Source: Rhodobiaceae bacterium (GTDB lineage: Bacteria; Pseudomonadota; Alphaproteobacteria; Parvibaculales; Parvibaculaceae). Taken from it: 64,000 nucleotides of DNA. Location: contig JAAWWE010000002.1 in NCBI GenBank assembly GCA_021404525.1, positions 338,809 through 402,808 on the forward strand. Reading direction: 5' to 3'. The notes under the pieces are model-generated. The model did not search any database. It was not told the DNA's origin and saw only the letters and a list, made by a program, of their open reading frames with translations. Below, in pieces: positions 43,776 through 52,463 of the stretch. The number at the start of each line of letters is the position of its first letter. Position 1 is the stretch's first letter. Both the position numbers and the translations under genes were made by a program.

Positions 43776-46097
43776 ATGTCTCACCCTCAAATGACCGAAA
43801 CGCCTGTGGCGATAGCCCTTGATCCTGTCTGCGGCATGGAAGTCAGACCTGAAACCGCCCAACACAAACATCAGCACGAGGGGCAGGACTACTATTTCTG
43901 TGGTGCATCCTGTCGCGAGAAATTTGCAAATGATCCTCAAGGCTATCTGAGTGGTGAGGCGCAGGCGGCGGCGCAAGCAACAGCACTAGAAGCCGCCTCA
44001 TCTGGCGCGCTCTTTACATGCCCGATGCACCCAGATGTAGTGACAGAAGGTCCAGACAGCTGCCCCTTGTGTGGCATGGCACTGGAACCGCAAACCCTCT
44101 CGCTAGACGATGGCCCGAACCTGGAGCTGGTGGATTTTACCCGCCGCTTCTGGATTGGACTGGTTTTTGCGCTGCCCCTGCTGATTTTTGAGATGGGAAG
44201 TCACCTTTTTGGTCTTCAGACACCACTTAGCCCCAAGGTCTGGGTCTGGACGCAGCTCGGTCTCGCCACGCCGGTGGTTCTTTGGTGCGGGTTTCCTTTT
44301 TTCGAGCGCGGCGTTCAATCGGTTAAGTCCGGCAATCTCAACATGTTCACCTTGATCGCGTTGGGGACTGGTGCGGCTTATGCCTATTCGGTCGCTGCAA
44401 CAGTCGCTCCGGGGGTCTTTCCTGATGGCTTTCGTGAAAGCGGGCGGGTCGCGGTCTATTTCGAGGCAGCGGCGACAATTATCGTCCTGGTCCTCCTCGG
44501 GCAGATGTTGGAGTTGCGTGCGCGCGAAGCCACAGGGAAAGCCTTAAAGGCACTGCTCGACATGACCCCCGCCACGGCGCTTCGCCTGCTAAACGAGGGT
44601 GATCGGGAGATCGCAGAGGAGGTTGCACTAGAAGACGTCGTCATCGGTGACAGGCTACGAGTCTTACCCGGTGCGAAGGTACCCGTCGATGGACATGTAG
44701 AAGATGGCGAAAGCTATATCGACGAAGCGATGATCACGGGCGAGCCGGAGCTGATCGCAAAAGCCGCAGGCGATGCATTGACAGCAGGAACAGTGAATGG
44801 GGCCGGCACACTTGTGATGCTGACTGAAACAGTCGGCGCAGACACCCTTATCGCCCGCATTGTGCAGCGTGTCGCGGAAGCGCAACGGAGCAGAGCACCC
44901 ATCCAATCGCTCGTCGACAAGGTCGCTTCGTGGTTTGTGCCCTTGGTCGGTGCTGTCGCGGTTCTTTCATTTGCACTTTGGGCAGTTCTGGGCCCAGACC
45001 CGGCATTGGCGCACGCATTGATTGCAGTGGTGTCTGTCCTCATCATTGCCTGTCCTTGCGCTTTGGGACTTGCAACGCCCATGTCAATCATGGTGGCCAC
45101 AGGGCGTGCGGCCTCCAACGGCATCTTGGTGCGCGATGCGGCGGCGCTTGAGGCACTTTCCAAGGTAGACACCCTGGTTTTCGACAAGACCGGCACATTG
45201 ACGGAAGGAAAGCCGCGGGTCGTGGACCTGACCTTGCTCAACGGTTGGAATGAAGAGGAGTTTTTCTCGCTTATCGGTAGTCTTGAACAAGCCAGCGAAC
45301 ATCCTTTGGCTGCAGCGATTGTTGAAAAAGCCGAGCAGATCGGATGCCCCTTGTTCGCCCCTCAAAGAGTGGAAGTGGCTCCGGGGCTGGGCATTTTTGG
45401 TGAGGTTCAAGGGCGGAAAATTGTTGTCGGCAATCGAGCTCTAATGCATCAACAGGGCATAGATCTACCCTTGTTGGAAACCAGCGACAGGACGCAGGTC
45501 TATGGCGCTGTGGATGGCGTGATGACTGGATATGTCGCCATTGAGGACCCTATCAAATCTATGGCGCAGGTGGCACTCAACGATCTCCGAGATCAGGGCT
45601 TGGACCTGATCATGTTGACGGGGGACGCTAGCGGACCGGCAATGAAAGTCGGGAAAGCACTCGGCATCGAAAAAGTTGTTTCCGGTCTATTGCCAGACGG
45701 CAAAGCGGCGGAAATTGAAAGCTTAGCAAAGACTGGGCGTGTCGCCATGGTCGGCGACGGGATCAATGACGGGCCGGCACTTGCGCTTGCTCAGGTGGGC
45801 ATCGCAATGGGCACAGGCTCTGATCTGGCTATGGAGACAGCTGGCATCACACTTGTCGGAGGAGATTTAAAGGCGCTCGTGAGAGCACGCAAACTTGCAA
45901 GGCAAACAGCGCGCAATATCCGCCAGAATATTGGCTTTGCGTTTGGATATAATGCCCTGGGTGTGCCGGTCGCGGCGGGTGCACTTTACCCCTTTTTGGG
46001 TATGCAACTCAGCCCTATGGTCGCGGCGGCGGCGATGTCCTTAAGCTCGGTAAGCGTCGTTGGAAACGCGCTCAGGTTGAGGGCATGGAAGCTATAG
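43776..46097 (+). CDS. Copper-exporting P1B-type ATPase
   Basis: A 773-residue heavy-metal ATPase. In place of HMA domains it has an N-terminal YHS domain (LDPVCGMEVRP and DYYFCGASCREKF, residues ~10-50) and a heavy-metal-binding domain (CPMHPDVVTEGPDSCPLCGM, ~80-105). Then come eight membrane helices, with the TGEP-like actuator (TGEPELIAK), the CPC motif IACPCALGLATP (~425), the phosphorylation site DKTGTLTEG (~470), SEHPLAAAI (~535) and the hinge GDGINDGPALALAQ (~655). This is the CopB/SilP/CueA-like group that exports copper or silver. The ATG at 43776 follows a weak AGGT. It is divergent from copA behind box 2. Confidence 0.92.
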   Translation: MSHPQMTETPVAIALDPVCGMEVRPETAQHKHQHEGQDYYFCGASCREKFANDPQGYLSGEAQAAAQATALEAASSGALFTCPMHPDVVTEGPDSCPLCGMALEPQTLSLDDGPNLELVDFTRRFWIGLVFALPLLIFEMGSHLFGLQTPLSPKVWVWTQLGLATPVVLWCGFPFFERGVQSVKSGNLNMFTLIALGTGAAYAYSVAATVAPGVFPDGFRESGRVAVYFEAAATIIVLVLLGQMLELRAREATGKALKALLDMTPATALRLLNEGDREIAEEVALEDVVIGDRLRVLPGAKVPVDGHVEDGESYIDEAMITGEPELIAKAAGDALTAGTVNGAGTLVMLTETVGADTLIARIVQRVAEAQRSRAPIQSLVDKVASWFVPLVGAVAVLSFALWAVLGPDPALAHALIAVVSVLIIACPCALGLATPMSIMVATGRAASNGILVRDAAALEALSKVDTLVFDKTGTLTEGKPRVVDLTLLNGWNEEEFFSLIGSLEQASEHPLAAAIVEKAEQIGCPLFAPQRVEVAPGLGIFGEVQGRKIVVGNRALMHQQGIDLPLLETSDRTQVYGAVDGVMTGYVAIEDPIKSMAQVALNDLRDQGLDLIMLTGDASGPAMKVGKALGIEKVVSGLLPDGKAAEIESLAKTGRVAMVGDGINDGPALALAQVGIAMGTGSDLAMETAGITLVGGDLKALVRARKLARQTARNIRQNIGFAFGYNALGVPVAAGALYPFLGMQLSPMVAAAAMSLSSVSVVGNALRLRAWKL

Positions 46098-46176
46098 CGC
46101 GATTGCTGGCAGAACGGGCCTAACCCCACGGAATTTCACACTTTATTAGCCATGATTTAACCAATCAGGCCGCAGA

Positions 46177-48642
46177 ATGTCGGCAAAACGGGTCAGGCAT
46201 GACCCAATAGCTTTCTTGGCGACCTGCGCGGATCAAATGGCATCTGAGTCTCAAATGACTGAATCTGAGTTCCTGTATCGATTTCGGTCCGGATTGGTTG
46301 CCGCATGGATCATGCCGCTGGCCATTACTTTTTTTGTTGTCAGTTTTCTCGGGGGCTATTCGCTTGGAGAACTGATGGGGACACTCCAGCATCTGGTGAG
46401 CGTTTATGCCGTAATTGGTATTGCGCTCTGCTATGCGGCGCACGATCGGTTCATGCGCAGAACGACGGAGCTTGCCGGTGCATCCGATGACAAGTCTCGT
46501 GAAGAGGCAGAATATCGCGTTGCGCGCTTTCCCTACGTGTTTGCCGGTCTCTATCTGCCTTATGCCGCTGCCGCCCCATTTGTCGTCAATTTCAGTTTGA
46601 GCCAGCAGCTGGCGCGCGAGGTTTCACTCGGTGATCATCTGTTTGCCATTATGGGTGTCGCAGCCCCAGCATCCATTATGATGCTCATTGCGCTATATGT
46701 ATTCGCTGATCTAGTTGGCCAATTCTTTGGCCCGCGAGGCTTCAAAACCCATTTCCTGTCTCTGCGGGTAAAAGTGTTTGCGCTTGGCGTTGTGCTGCCT
46801 ATGACAGCGAGTTCGGTACTGATCTTGTATGTCGAACAAGCGCATGGTGGCGCGGGTTCTGGGATTTTCCTGGTCTGGTTGGCTCTTGTGGTTGCGACTT
46901 TGCCTGTCGCCTATTTCGCCTTGAAAAACTTTAAGAAGGGAATTGACCCTTTGTGGGACCTGCGGTCGCAGGCGCTCACAGTTTTTGACGATCTGGATAC
47001 CATTATCGAGCCCGTTCCGGTCTCGCTGGATGAGTTCGGTGATGTGACCCGGGACTGGGTGTCCCTAACGCGGCGCATGACCGGCTATTGGCGTGAGTTG
47101 CACCGAACCACGGAGCATTTTCAAACACTCATCAACGCAATTGAAGAAGCGATTGCCATTGTCGATTTTGACATGAAGGCTGTATTCCTTGGGCCGGGCT
47201 TTGGCGAGTGGTTCGATGAAAGACCCTCAGAATTTATTGGTTTCAAGATCTCCAATCTGGTTCACGAAGATGATGTCGATCGTTTCCTGGAAATGGCACA
47301 GGAAGCTATTGATGCGCCCGATCACAGGCCGGAAGGACAATTCCGGTTGCGCCACCCTGACGGCACATATCACAGGGCCCTCTGCTCCTGGCGCCATATC
47401 CATTTGATCTCAGGCGAGCCGTCTCTCTTCCTTAGCCTTCGGGATGTATCGCAGCAACTGACGGCGCAGGAGCGCCTCAGAGCTGGTGAGATCAGGCTGA
47501 GAACAATGATGCAGAGTGTTGCGGACGGCATCCTGTCAACAGACGAAAACGGTGTCATCCAATCTGTGAACCCCGCAGCGTCGACCCTGTTTGGATATGA
47601 AGGGGAAGAACTCATTGGTTCAAGTGTGGGCATTCTCTTGCCATCCTACCTGACTTTGGCGCTTCAACATGCGTCGCCTACTGGCGGTCCTGCCGATGGC
47701 CTGGGCCGGCTGGTCGGTCAGGGCGGACAGGAAATGCGGGGTCAGCGTAAGAACGGCGAGACATTCCCCATCGAACTGTCTGTGACTGAGATGCGGATCG
47801 GCGATGAACATTATTATGTCAGCGTGGTACGCGACATTACCGAACAAAAAGCATCGGAAGCTGACCTCAGGGCGGCACTGCATGATGCAGAAGCAGCGAA
47901 CAGAACCAAGTCACTGTTCCTCGCAAATATGAGTCATGAACTCCGGACGCCACTCAACGCAGTTATCGGATTTTCCGAAGTCATGCAGCAAGAGATGTTC
48001 GGTCCGCTCGATAACGAACGCTACATGGACTATGTCGGCAGCATCCATGATTCCAGTCGCCACCTACTCTCGGTCATCAACGATATTCTGGATATCTCCC
48101 GCATTGAGTCCGGCGAAATGGAACTGGATGATGAATGGCTAGAACTGGACGAGGTTCTGGACTGGGCAAAGGATCGCGCGGCGCCAGCTGGAACGGAGGC
48201 TCAACACGCTCCCGTCTTTCTCGGAGACCTGGAAGGTCTACCAGAAATCAGCGCAGATCGCCGTGCGCTAAGGCAGGTCGTGATCAACCTCCTGTCGAAT
48301 GCGATCAAGTTTACGCCCGCAGATGGACGTATCGACCTGTCAGCCCATGTGAACGATGGAGCCGGTGTTTCTATAGTAGTGAAGGACACGGGGATCGGCA
48401 TTCCAGCCGACCAGGTTGATAAGATGACGCAACCATTTACCCAGTCAGACAATTCGCTGGCCAGACGGTTTGAAGGCACAGGCCTCGGACTTGCGATCAC
48501 CAAATCTCTGGTCGAGGCGCATCAGGGTCACCTTGATATCGAAAGTACCGAAGGTGAGGGCACAACCATCACCGTCCGCCTCCCAGCTGACAGGGTGTCT
48601 TCAGATCCGGTGTCCTCTCACTTTGAAGCTGGGCACGCCTAA
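46177..48642 (+). CDS. Multi-PAS membrane sensor histidine kinase
   Basis: An 821-residue kinase with about six membrane helices (residues ~38-250), an unusual sensory region without a recognised name. A PAS domain at ~310-425 (AIVDFDMKAVFLGPGFGEWFDERPSEF) is followed by a second PAS at ~440-560 (GILSTDENGVIQSVNPAASTLFGY). Then come HisKA (SLFLANMSHELRTPLNAVIGFSE, ~585) and HATPase_c (VVINLLSNAIKF, DTGIGIP, GTGLGLAI). There is no receiver or output domain. The start is not fixed: ATGs at 46177, 46237 and 46255 all precede the first helix, none with a good ribosome binding site. Its stop overlaps by four bases with that of the convergent hydrolase. Confidence 0.85.
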   Translation: MSAKRVRHDPIAFLATCADQMASESQMTESEFLYRFRSGLVAAWIMPLAITFFVVSFLGGYSLGELMGTLQHLVSVYAVIGIALCYAAHDRFMRRTTELAGASDDKSREEAEYRVARFPYVFAGLYLPYAAAAPFVVNFSLSQQLAREVSLGDHLFAIMGVAAPASIMMLIALYVFADLVGQFFGPRGFKTHFLSLRVKVFALGVVLPMTASSVLILYVEQAHGGAGSGIFLVWLALVVATLPVAYFALKNFKKGIDPLWDLRSQALTVFDDLDTIIEPVPVSLDEFGDVTRDWVSLTRRMTGYWRELHRTTEHFQTLINAIEEAIAIVDFDMKAVFLGPGFGEWFDERPSEFIGFKISNLVHEDDVDRFLEMAQEAIDAPDHRPEGQFRLRHPDGTYHRALCSWRHIHLISGEPSLFLSLRDVSQQLTAQERLRAGEIRLRTMMQSVADGILSTDENGVIQSVNPAASTLFGYEGEELIGSSVGILLPSYLTLALQHASPTGGPADGLGRLVGQGGQEMRGQRKNGETFPIELSVTEMRIGDEHYYVSVVRDITEQKASEADLRAALHDAEAANRTKSLFLANMSHELRTPLNAVIGFSEVMQQEMFGPLDNERYMDYVGSIHDSSRHLLSVINDILDISRIESGEMELDDEWLELDEVLDWAKDRAAPAGTEAQHAPVFLGDLEGLPEISADRRALRQVVINLLSNAIKFTPADGRIDLSAHVNDGAGVSIVVKDTGIGIPADQVDKMTQPFTQSDNSLARRFEGTGLGLAITKSLVEAHQGHLDIESTEGEGTTITVRLPADRVSSDPVSSHFEAGHA

Positions 48643-49532
48643 CTTTCGAGAAAACCATCCACCAATTCCAGAAACTCGCTCAGCTGATCGTGGTGCACCC
48701 AGTGCCCTGCATTCTCAATGTTCACGACCGTTGCATTCTGGAAATGCTCTGCGCGTCCGTCTTTCAACGGATCGCTCGCCCAGCTTTCTGTTCCACGGAT
48801 AAGGAGTGTGGGGCAAGTAATGCGAGACCAGAAGTGCTGCGACTCCGCCGGCGTAAATCCAGCTGGCGAAAAGGCTCGGACATAATTGTCAAACTTCCAG
48901 CTATAGGTGCCGTCTTCATTTTGGCTCACACCATGCACCGTTAGGTGGCGCGCATGTTCAGGGGAGAGGTGGGGGTTTTCCTCCTGCATCCGCGTGAACG
49001 CGTCAAGAATACTCTCATAGCGGCGTGGCTGCCGGCTCGACAGTTTTCGCATCTGCTCGACCCATTGAGCTGTGCGTTCATGGATAGGCGTCTTTTCGCG
49101 CTCCGCGATCATCTTTGGCGACGGACCAAGCCCTTCTATGACAACCAGCTTCTTCACTGTTTCGGGGTACAGCCCCGCATAGCGCAAAGCCACGGCACCA
49201 CCCATCGAATGGGCGATGATGGTAACCGGGTTCAGCTTCTTCTGGTGAATGAGCTGGGCAATGTCATAGACAAAATCAGTGAGATCATAGGTACCGCCAA
49301 TCATCCACTGGCTGTCGCCATGGCCGCGCAAGTCGGGCGCAATAATGTGGTGCGTGTCTCGGAAGGACTGTGCGACCCAGTCCCAGTTTCGGCAATGGTC
49401 GCGTCCACCGTGCACCAGCAACAGTGGCTCGGCCTCTTCATTTCCCCAATCGACATAGTGCAGACGCAGGCGCTGGGAAAAATAAGTGTGAGAGGTTGGG
49501 CCGGGGCCGGTAAGCGCGTGGGTCGCTGCCAT
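48639..49532 (-). CDS. Alpha/beta hydrolase
   Basis: A 297-residue hydrolase of the epoxide-hydrolase/haloperoxidase-like group. The oxyanion region is LLLVHGGRDHCRNWDW (~40), the nucleophile elbow IIAHSMGGAVALRYAG (Ser at ~110), the acid lies in LIRGTESWASDPLKDG (~245), and the His in NIENAGHWVHHDQLSEFLELV (~275). An Asp nucleophile is not present, so esterase or C-C hydrolase activity is more likely than epoxide hydrolysis. No signal peptide. AAGGACA precedes the ATG. It stands alone between two convergent or tandem signalling genes, so context gives no substrate. Confidence 0.83.
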   Translation of the reverse strand: MAATHALTGPGPTSHTYFSQRLRLHYVDWGNEEAEPLLLVHGGRDHCRNWDWVAQSFRDTHHIIAPDLRGHGDSQWMIGGTYDLTDFVYDIAQLIHQKKLNPVTIIAHSMGGAVALRYAGLYPETVKKLVVIEGLGPSPKMIAEREKTPIHERTAQWVEQMRKLSSRQPRRYESILDAFTRMQEENPHLSPEHARHLTVHGVSQNEDGTYSWKFDNYVRAFSPAGFTPAESQHFWSRITCPTLLIRGTESWASDPLKDGRAEHFQNATVVNIENAGHWVHHDQLSEFLELVDGFLES

Positions 49533-49606
49533 TCGAACATGTCCTTGAGATTGCGGTTTTGTGGCAGTTTACGTGATCCGCCGCGACACGGCAAAGCCGC
49601 ATATGG

Positions 49607-51019
49607 TTAGGTCGCTGGAAGTGTCAGCGTGACGGTTAGGCCACCCTCCGGCGCGTTCTTGAGCTGAACGTCGCCGCCATGGCGCCTTGCGATGGTGCGC
49701 GCGATGGCAAGGCCAAGTCCCGTCCCGCCAGTTTCCCGGTTCCGCGAATCCTCGACCCGAAAGAATGGTTGGAATACTTGTTCGTGCAGTTCTGGAGGGA
49801 TGCCGGGGCCTTTATCAGAGATCGTAAGGAGAACACCCTGCGGTCCGGAAGTAAGGTGGACGTCTGCCTCTGAGCCATAAGCGATGGCATTTCGGATGAT
49901 ATTGGAGATGGCGCGGCGCATCTCGTTTGGACCGCACCGATAGGAAAGGGTGACAGGACCCTGGTAGCGAGCAGGCCCATCCGTCTGGTTCAGGTCATCC
50001 GTCAGGCCTTTTGTAAGGTCCGCAAGGTCAATGAGCCGTCGTTCTTCAACTTCTGTCTCACCGCGGGCAAAGGCAAGGCCCGCATCCAGCATGGCCTGCA
50101 TCTCTTCAATGTCGGCTTCCGCTTTCGCTTGTTGTTCGGCGTCCTCAATAAACTCAGCGCGCAAGCGCAGGCGGGTCAACACGGTTCGCAAGTCATGGGC
50201 AATGGCAGCCAGCATGAGTGAGCGGTCATCAATCATCCGTTGCACACGCGTCTGCATTTTATTGAACGCTTTAGACGCTCGCCTGAGTTCCCGTGACCCG
50301 GTAACCGGCAACGGGTCCACGTGAATGTCGCGGCCTAAGTTCTCAGCGGCGGCTGCGAATGTGCGTAGGGGGCGAACAAGACGGTTGCTGAACCAGATGA
50401 CAGCGCCGGCGACAAGCAGCCAGAATATCCAGGTCCCGGCGCCGGATGAACGTTCCTGGAACATGCCAAAGGCACGGATTGGGAACTCATAAACCACCCA
50501 TTTGCCATCGACCAGTTGAACGGCAAGCGTAATAATTCCGTCCCAGTCCCATTCGCCGCGATAGCCAATGCGGACATCACGATCTTTGAGTGGGCCGAGT
50601 AGTTCTCTGGCTTCTTTCTCAAAATTCCCGCCAGCACCCGGTCGCAGACGGTAGCCGGTGTCTGGCACGCTGCTTTGAACATGGACACGGAGAAAAATCC
50701 CGGTAAGCGCATCGGTCAGGGCCTCGCGTTCCGCCTCATTGGCGCGATCGAGAAGCTGGGTTGCAGCGATGACTTGTTCCGCAGCCACTTCCTCGGGCTC
50801 GTCAAACTCCCAGCGATCATTGTCTCCAAAAATCCAGCCGACCAGTTGCACGACAAAAAGGATGCCGACCACCATAAGGATGATGCGACCCGCCAGCCCA
50901 CCGGGCACAAATCGGTTCGCGTTCCGCCGAAATTTCCGCCGAAACTCTTTTGCCTCGCGATGGCGCTCCCGCCTGCGCTGGTGCCTCTGGCGACGATTTC
51001 TGTGCCGGGGGTGGCTCAT
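49607..51019 (-). CDS. EnvZ/CpxA-type sensor histidine kinase with Arg/His-rich N-terminus
   Basis: A 470-residue membrane kinase. The first ~36 residues are extremely basic: 15 Arg and 4 His by my count. Helix 1 is RIILMVVGILFVVQLVGWIFG (~45-65), then a periplasmic sensor of ~130 residues, helix 2 GTWIFWLLVAGAVIWFSNRL (~195-215) and a HAMP linker. The H box is LAAIAHDLRTVLTRL (~270). HATPase_c has IRNAIAYGS, DKGPGIPPEL and GGTGLGLAIARTI. The start overlaps the response-regulator stop (ATGA). Together with the Spy-like gene across the divergent region it resembles CpxA. The basic tail may sense membrane charge or bind nucleic acid or anionic ligands (speculation). Confidence 0.87.
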   Translation of the reverse strand: MSHPRHRNRRQRHQRRRERHREAKEFRRKFRRNANRFVPGGLAGRIILMVVGILFVVQLVGWIFGDNDRWEFDEPEEVAAEQVIAATQLLDRANEAEREALTDALTGIFLRVHVQSSVPDTGYRLRPGAGGNFEKEARELLGPLKDRDVRIGYRGEWDWDGIITLAVQLVDGKWVVYEFPIRAFGMFQERSSGAGTWIFWLLVAGAVIWFSNRLVRPLRTFAAAAENLGRDIHVDPLPVTGSRELRRASKAFNKMQTRVQRMIDDRSLMLAAIAHDLRTVLTRLRLRAEFIEDAEQQAKAEADIEEMQAMLDAGLAFARGETEVEERRLIDLADLTKGLTDDLNQTDGPARYQGPVTLSYRCGPNEMRRAISNIIRNAIAYGSEADVHLTSGPQGVLLTISDKGPGIPPELHEQVFQPFFRVEDSRNRETGGTGLGLAIARTIARRHGGDVQLKNAPEGGLTVTLTLPAT

Positions 51020-51729
51020 GCGCGCGTTACCTCAGCGGTGAACATGTAACCGCCGCCGCGAATGGTTTTAATGGTCCGTGGCGCTTTGTGGTCTTCTTCG
51101 ATTTTGCGGCGCAACCGGGAGAGCTGCACATCAATGCTGCGATCAAAGGGCATGGCTTCCCGCCCCTTGGTGATATCCAATAGCTGGTCGCGCGATAGGA
51201 CCCTATTCGGACGCTCGACAAAGGCGATCAGAAGATCGAATTCACCTGACGTGAGCTCGACGTCTTGACCCTTCGGGCTTGTCAGTGCCCGTGATCGCGG
51301 ATCAAGCTGCCATCCTTCGAACCGAAAATTCGTGTCGGCGACCGGCGCGTCCTGCTTGGGTTCAGCGCGCCTGAGGATTGCTTTGATGCGTGCGAGCAGT
51401 TCACGGGGGTTGAAAGGTTTGGGCAGATAGTCATCCGCACCGATTTCAAGGCCGATGATCCGGTCCGTCTCTTCGCCCATGGCGGTCAGCATAATGACCG
51501 GCAGGTCAGAGGTGGCGCGGATCCGACGACAGACACTCAGGCCATCCTCACCCGGCATCATGACATCAAGAACCACCAGATCGAACTTGCCCGCCTCGAT
51601 GGCGGCCATGCATGAGATCGCATCCTCAGCCAATGTCACCCGAAAGCCGTGTTTGGTCAGGAAACGTTTGACGAGATCGCGAATTTCTCGGTCATCGTCG
51701 ACGACCAGAAGGTGGGGTAAGCTGCTCAT
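51016..51729 (-). CDS. OmpR-family response regulator, CpxR-like
   Basis: A 237-residue regulator. The receiver has acidic pocket VVDDDREIRD, phosphorylation Asp in DLVVLDVMMPGEDG (~54), switch Thr in IMLTAMGEE and Lys in YLPKPFNPRELL (~105). The C-terminal winged helix (VELTSGEFDLLIAFVERPNR, then SIDVQLSRLRRKIEE and TIRGGGYMF) is of OmpR type. It is coupled to the kinase gene and divergent from the Spy-like gene. Two pairs of GTAAC half-sites with five-base spacers lie in that space, like the GTAAA-N5-GTAAA sites of CpxR, so autoregulation and control of the Spy-like gene are likely. Confidence 0.9.
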   Translation of the reverse strand: MSSLPHLLVVDDDREIRDLVKRFLTKHGFRVTLAEDAISCMAAIEAGKFDLVVLDVMMPGEDGLSVCRRIRATSDLPVIMLTAMGEETDRIIGLEIGADDYLPKPFNPRELLARIKAILRRAEPKQDAPVADTNFRFEGWQLDPRSRALTSPKGQDVELTSGEFDLLIAFVERPNRVLSRDQLLDITKGREAMPFDRSIDVQLSRLRRKIEEDHKAPRTIKTIRGGGYMFTAEVTRA

Positions 51730-51773
51730 GTTCCAAATTTAGTCCATTATTGGCTCCGTCGCGCCTGATTTTT

Positions 51774-51788
51774 GTAACGTCGGGTAAC
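51774..51788. promoter_or_regulatory. CpxR/OmpR-type box on the regulator side
   Basis: GTAAC (51774-51778) is repeated directly at 51784-51788, ten bases apart and with a five-base spacer. The tandem layout fits a response-regulator dimer bound head to tail. It lies 45 bp from the regulator start. Confidence 0.6.
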
Positions 51789-51812
51789 AACGGCCTTAAC
51801 AGCGGTGCGCCT

Positions 51813-51827
51813 GTTACAATCGGTTAC
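51813..51827. promoter_or_regulatory. CpxR/OmpR-type box on the Spy-like side
   Basis: GTTAC (51813-51817) repeats at 51823-51827 (within two copies of GTTACAAT). This is the same half-site as the other box, on the opposite strand, so the two boxes face each other. It lies about 88 bp before the Spy-like start. Confidence 0.6.
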
Positions 51828-51914
51828 AATTCGATACGGCCCAGAGAGGATAAATGCCGTGGGACACCCCAGATTGATGTGGCAGACAACAAGCCCTGAC
51901 CCTGGAGAATGAAG

Positions 51915-52403
51915 ATGGCCCACAGACCCGCCCCCCTTAGCCAAAGCATGACAGTCAATACTTTTGCCGCAGGCATATTTGCCGTTGTTGTATCAGTCCT
52001 GGCGATGGTTGCTCCCGCGAATGCGTCCTGGTTCGGCTGGGGAGACCGCACAGCAGTTGAGCGTTGTGAGCGAGGTGTCGATCATTTTGTCGAAGAAATG
52101 ACGGAACGTGCGGAAGACGAGGTGACCTTCACATCCACGCAACAAGCGGCTTGGGATGACCTGATCGCAGCTGTCCAAGAAGGTGGCAAGGAGATCACGA
52201 CCTTCTGTGCGGAGATAGACGAAGCCCGTGCCGCAGAGCGGGCGCCCGCGACGAAGCGGCTTGCCATGGCAGAGCAAGGCATGACAGTTGGATTAAAGGC
52301 TATGCAGATTATTCGCCCAGCATTCGACGCGTTCTACGACACACTGGATGCAGAGCAGAAAGAGATGCTGGACGGTCATCGTCGTCGCGGTTGGTGGCAC
52401 TAA
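51915..52403 (+). CDS. Spy/CpxP-like periplasmic protein (LTXXQ type)
   Basis: A 162-residue exported helical protein. The signal peptide is long (TFAAGIFAVVVSVLAMVAPANA). The mature part has two degenerate LTXXQ-like motifs, TFTSTQQAAWDDLIAAV (~75) and YDTLDAEQKEMLDGH (~145), as in Spy/CpxP chaperones, and two Cys residues that could form a disulfide (ERCERGVDHF and TTFCAEIDE). It ends in a basic and aromatic tail, HRRRGWWH. The ATG at 51915 is chosen because GGAG lies seven bases before it; the ATG at 51909 is too close. Role by analogy: binds misfolded periplasmic protein and restrains the kinase. Confidence 0.8.
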   Translation: MAHRPAPLSQSMTVNTFAAGIFAVVVSVLAMVAPANASWFGWGDRTAVERCERGVDHFVEEMTERAEDEVTFTSTQQAAWDDLIAAVQEGGKEITTFCAEIDEARAAERAPATKRLAMAEQGMTVGLKAMQIIRPAFDAFYDTLDAEQKEMLDGHRRRGWWH

Positions 52404-52434
52404 CCAATACAGCTACATTTAATCTGAATTCTGG

Positions 52435-52463
52435 AAAGAGCCGCAATATGCGGCTCTTTTTTT
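52435..52463 (+). terminator. Intrinsic terminator after the Spy-like gene
   Basis: AAAGAGCCGC (52435-52444) pairs perfectly with GCGGCTCTTT (52450-52459) around a five-base AATAT loop and continues into a T-run to 52463. It is a strong rightward terminator. The last bases overlap the stop codon of the convergent membrane-protein gene. Confidence 0.92.
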
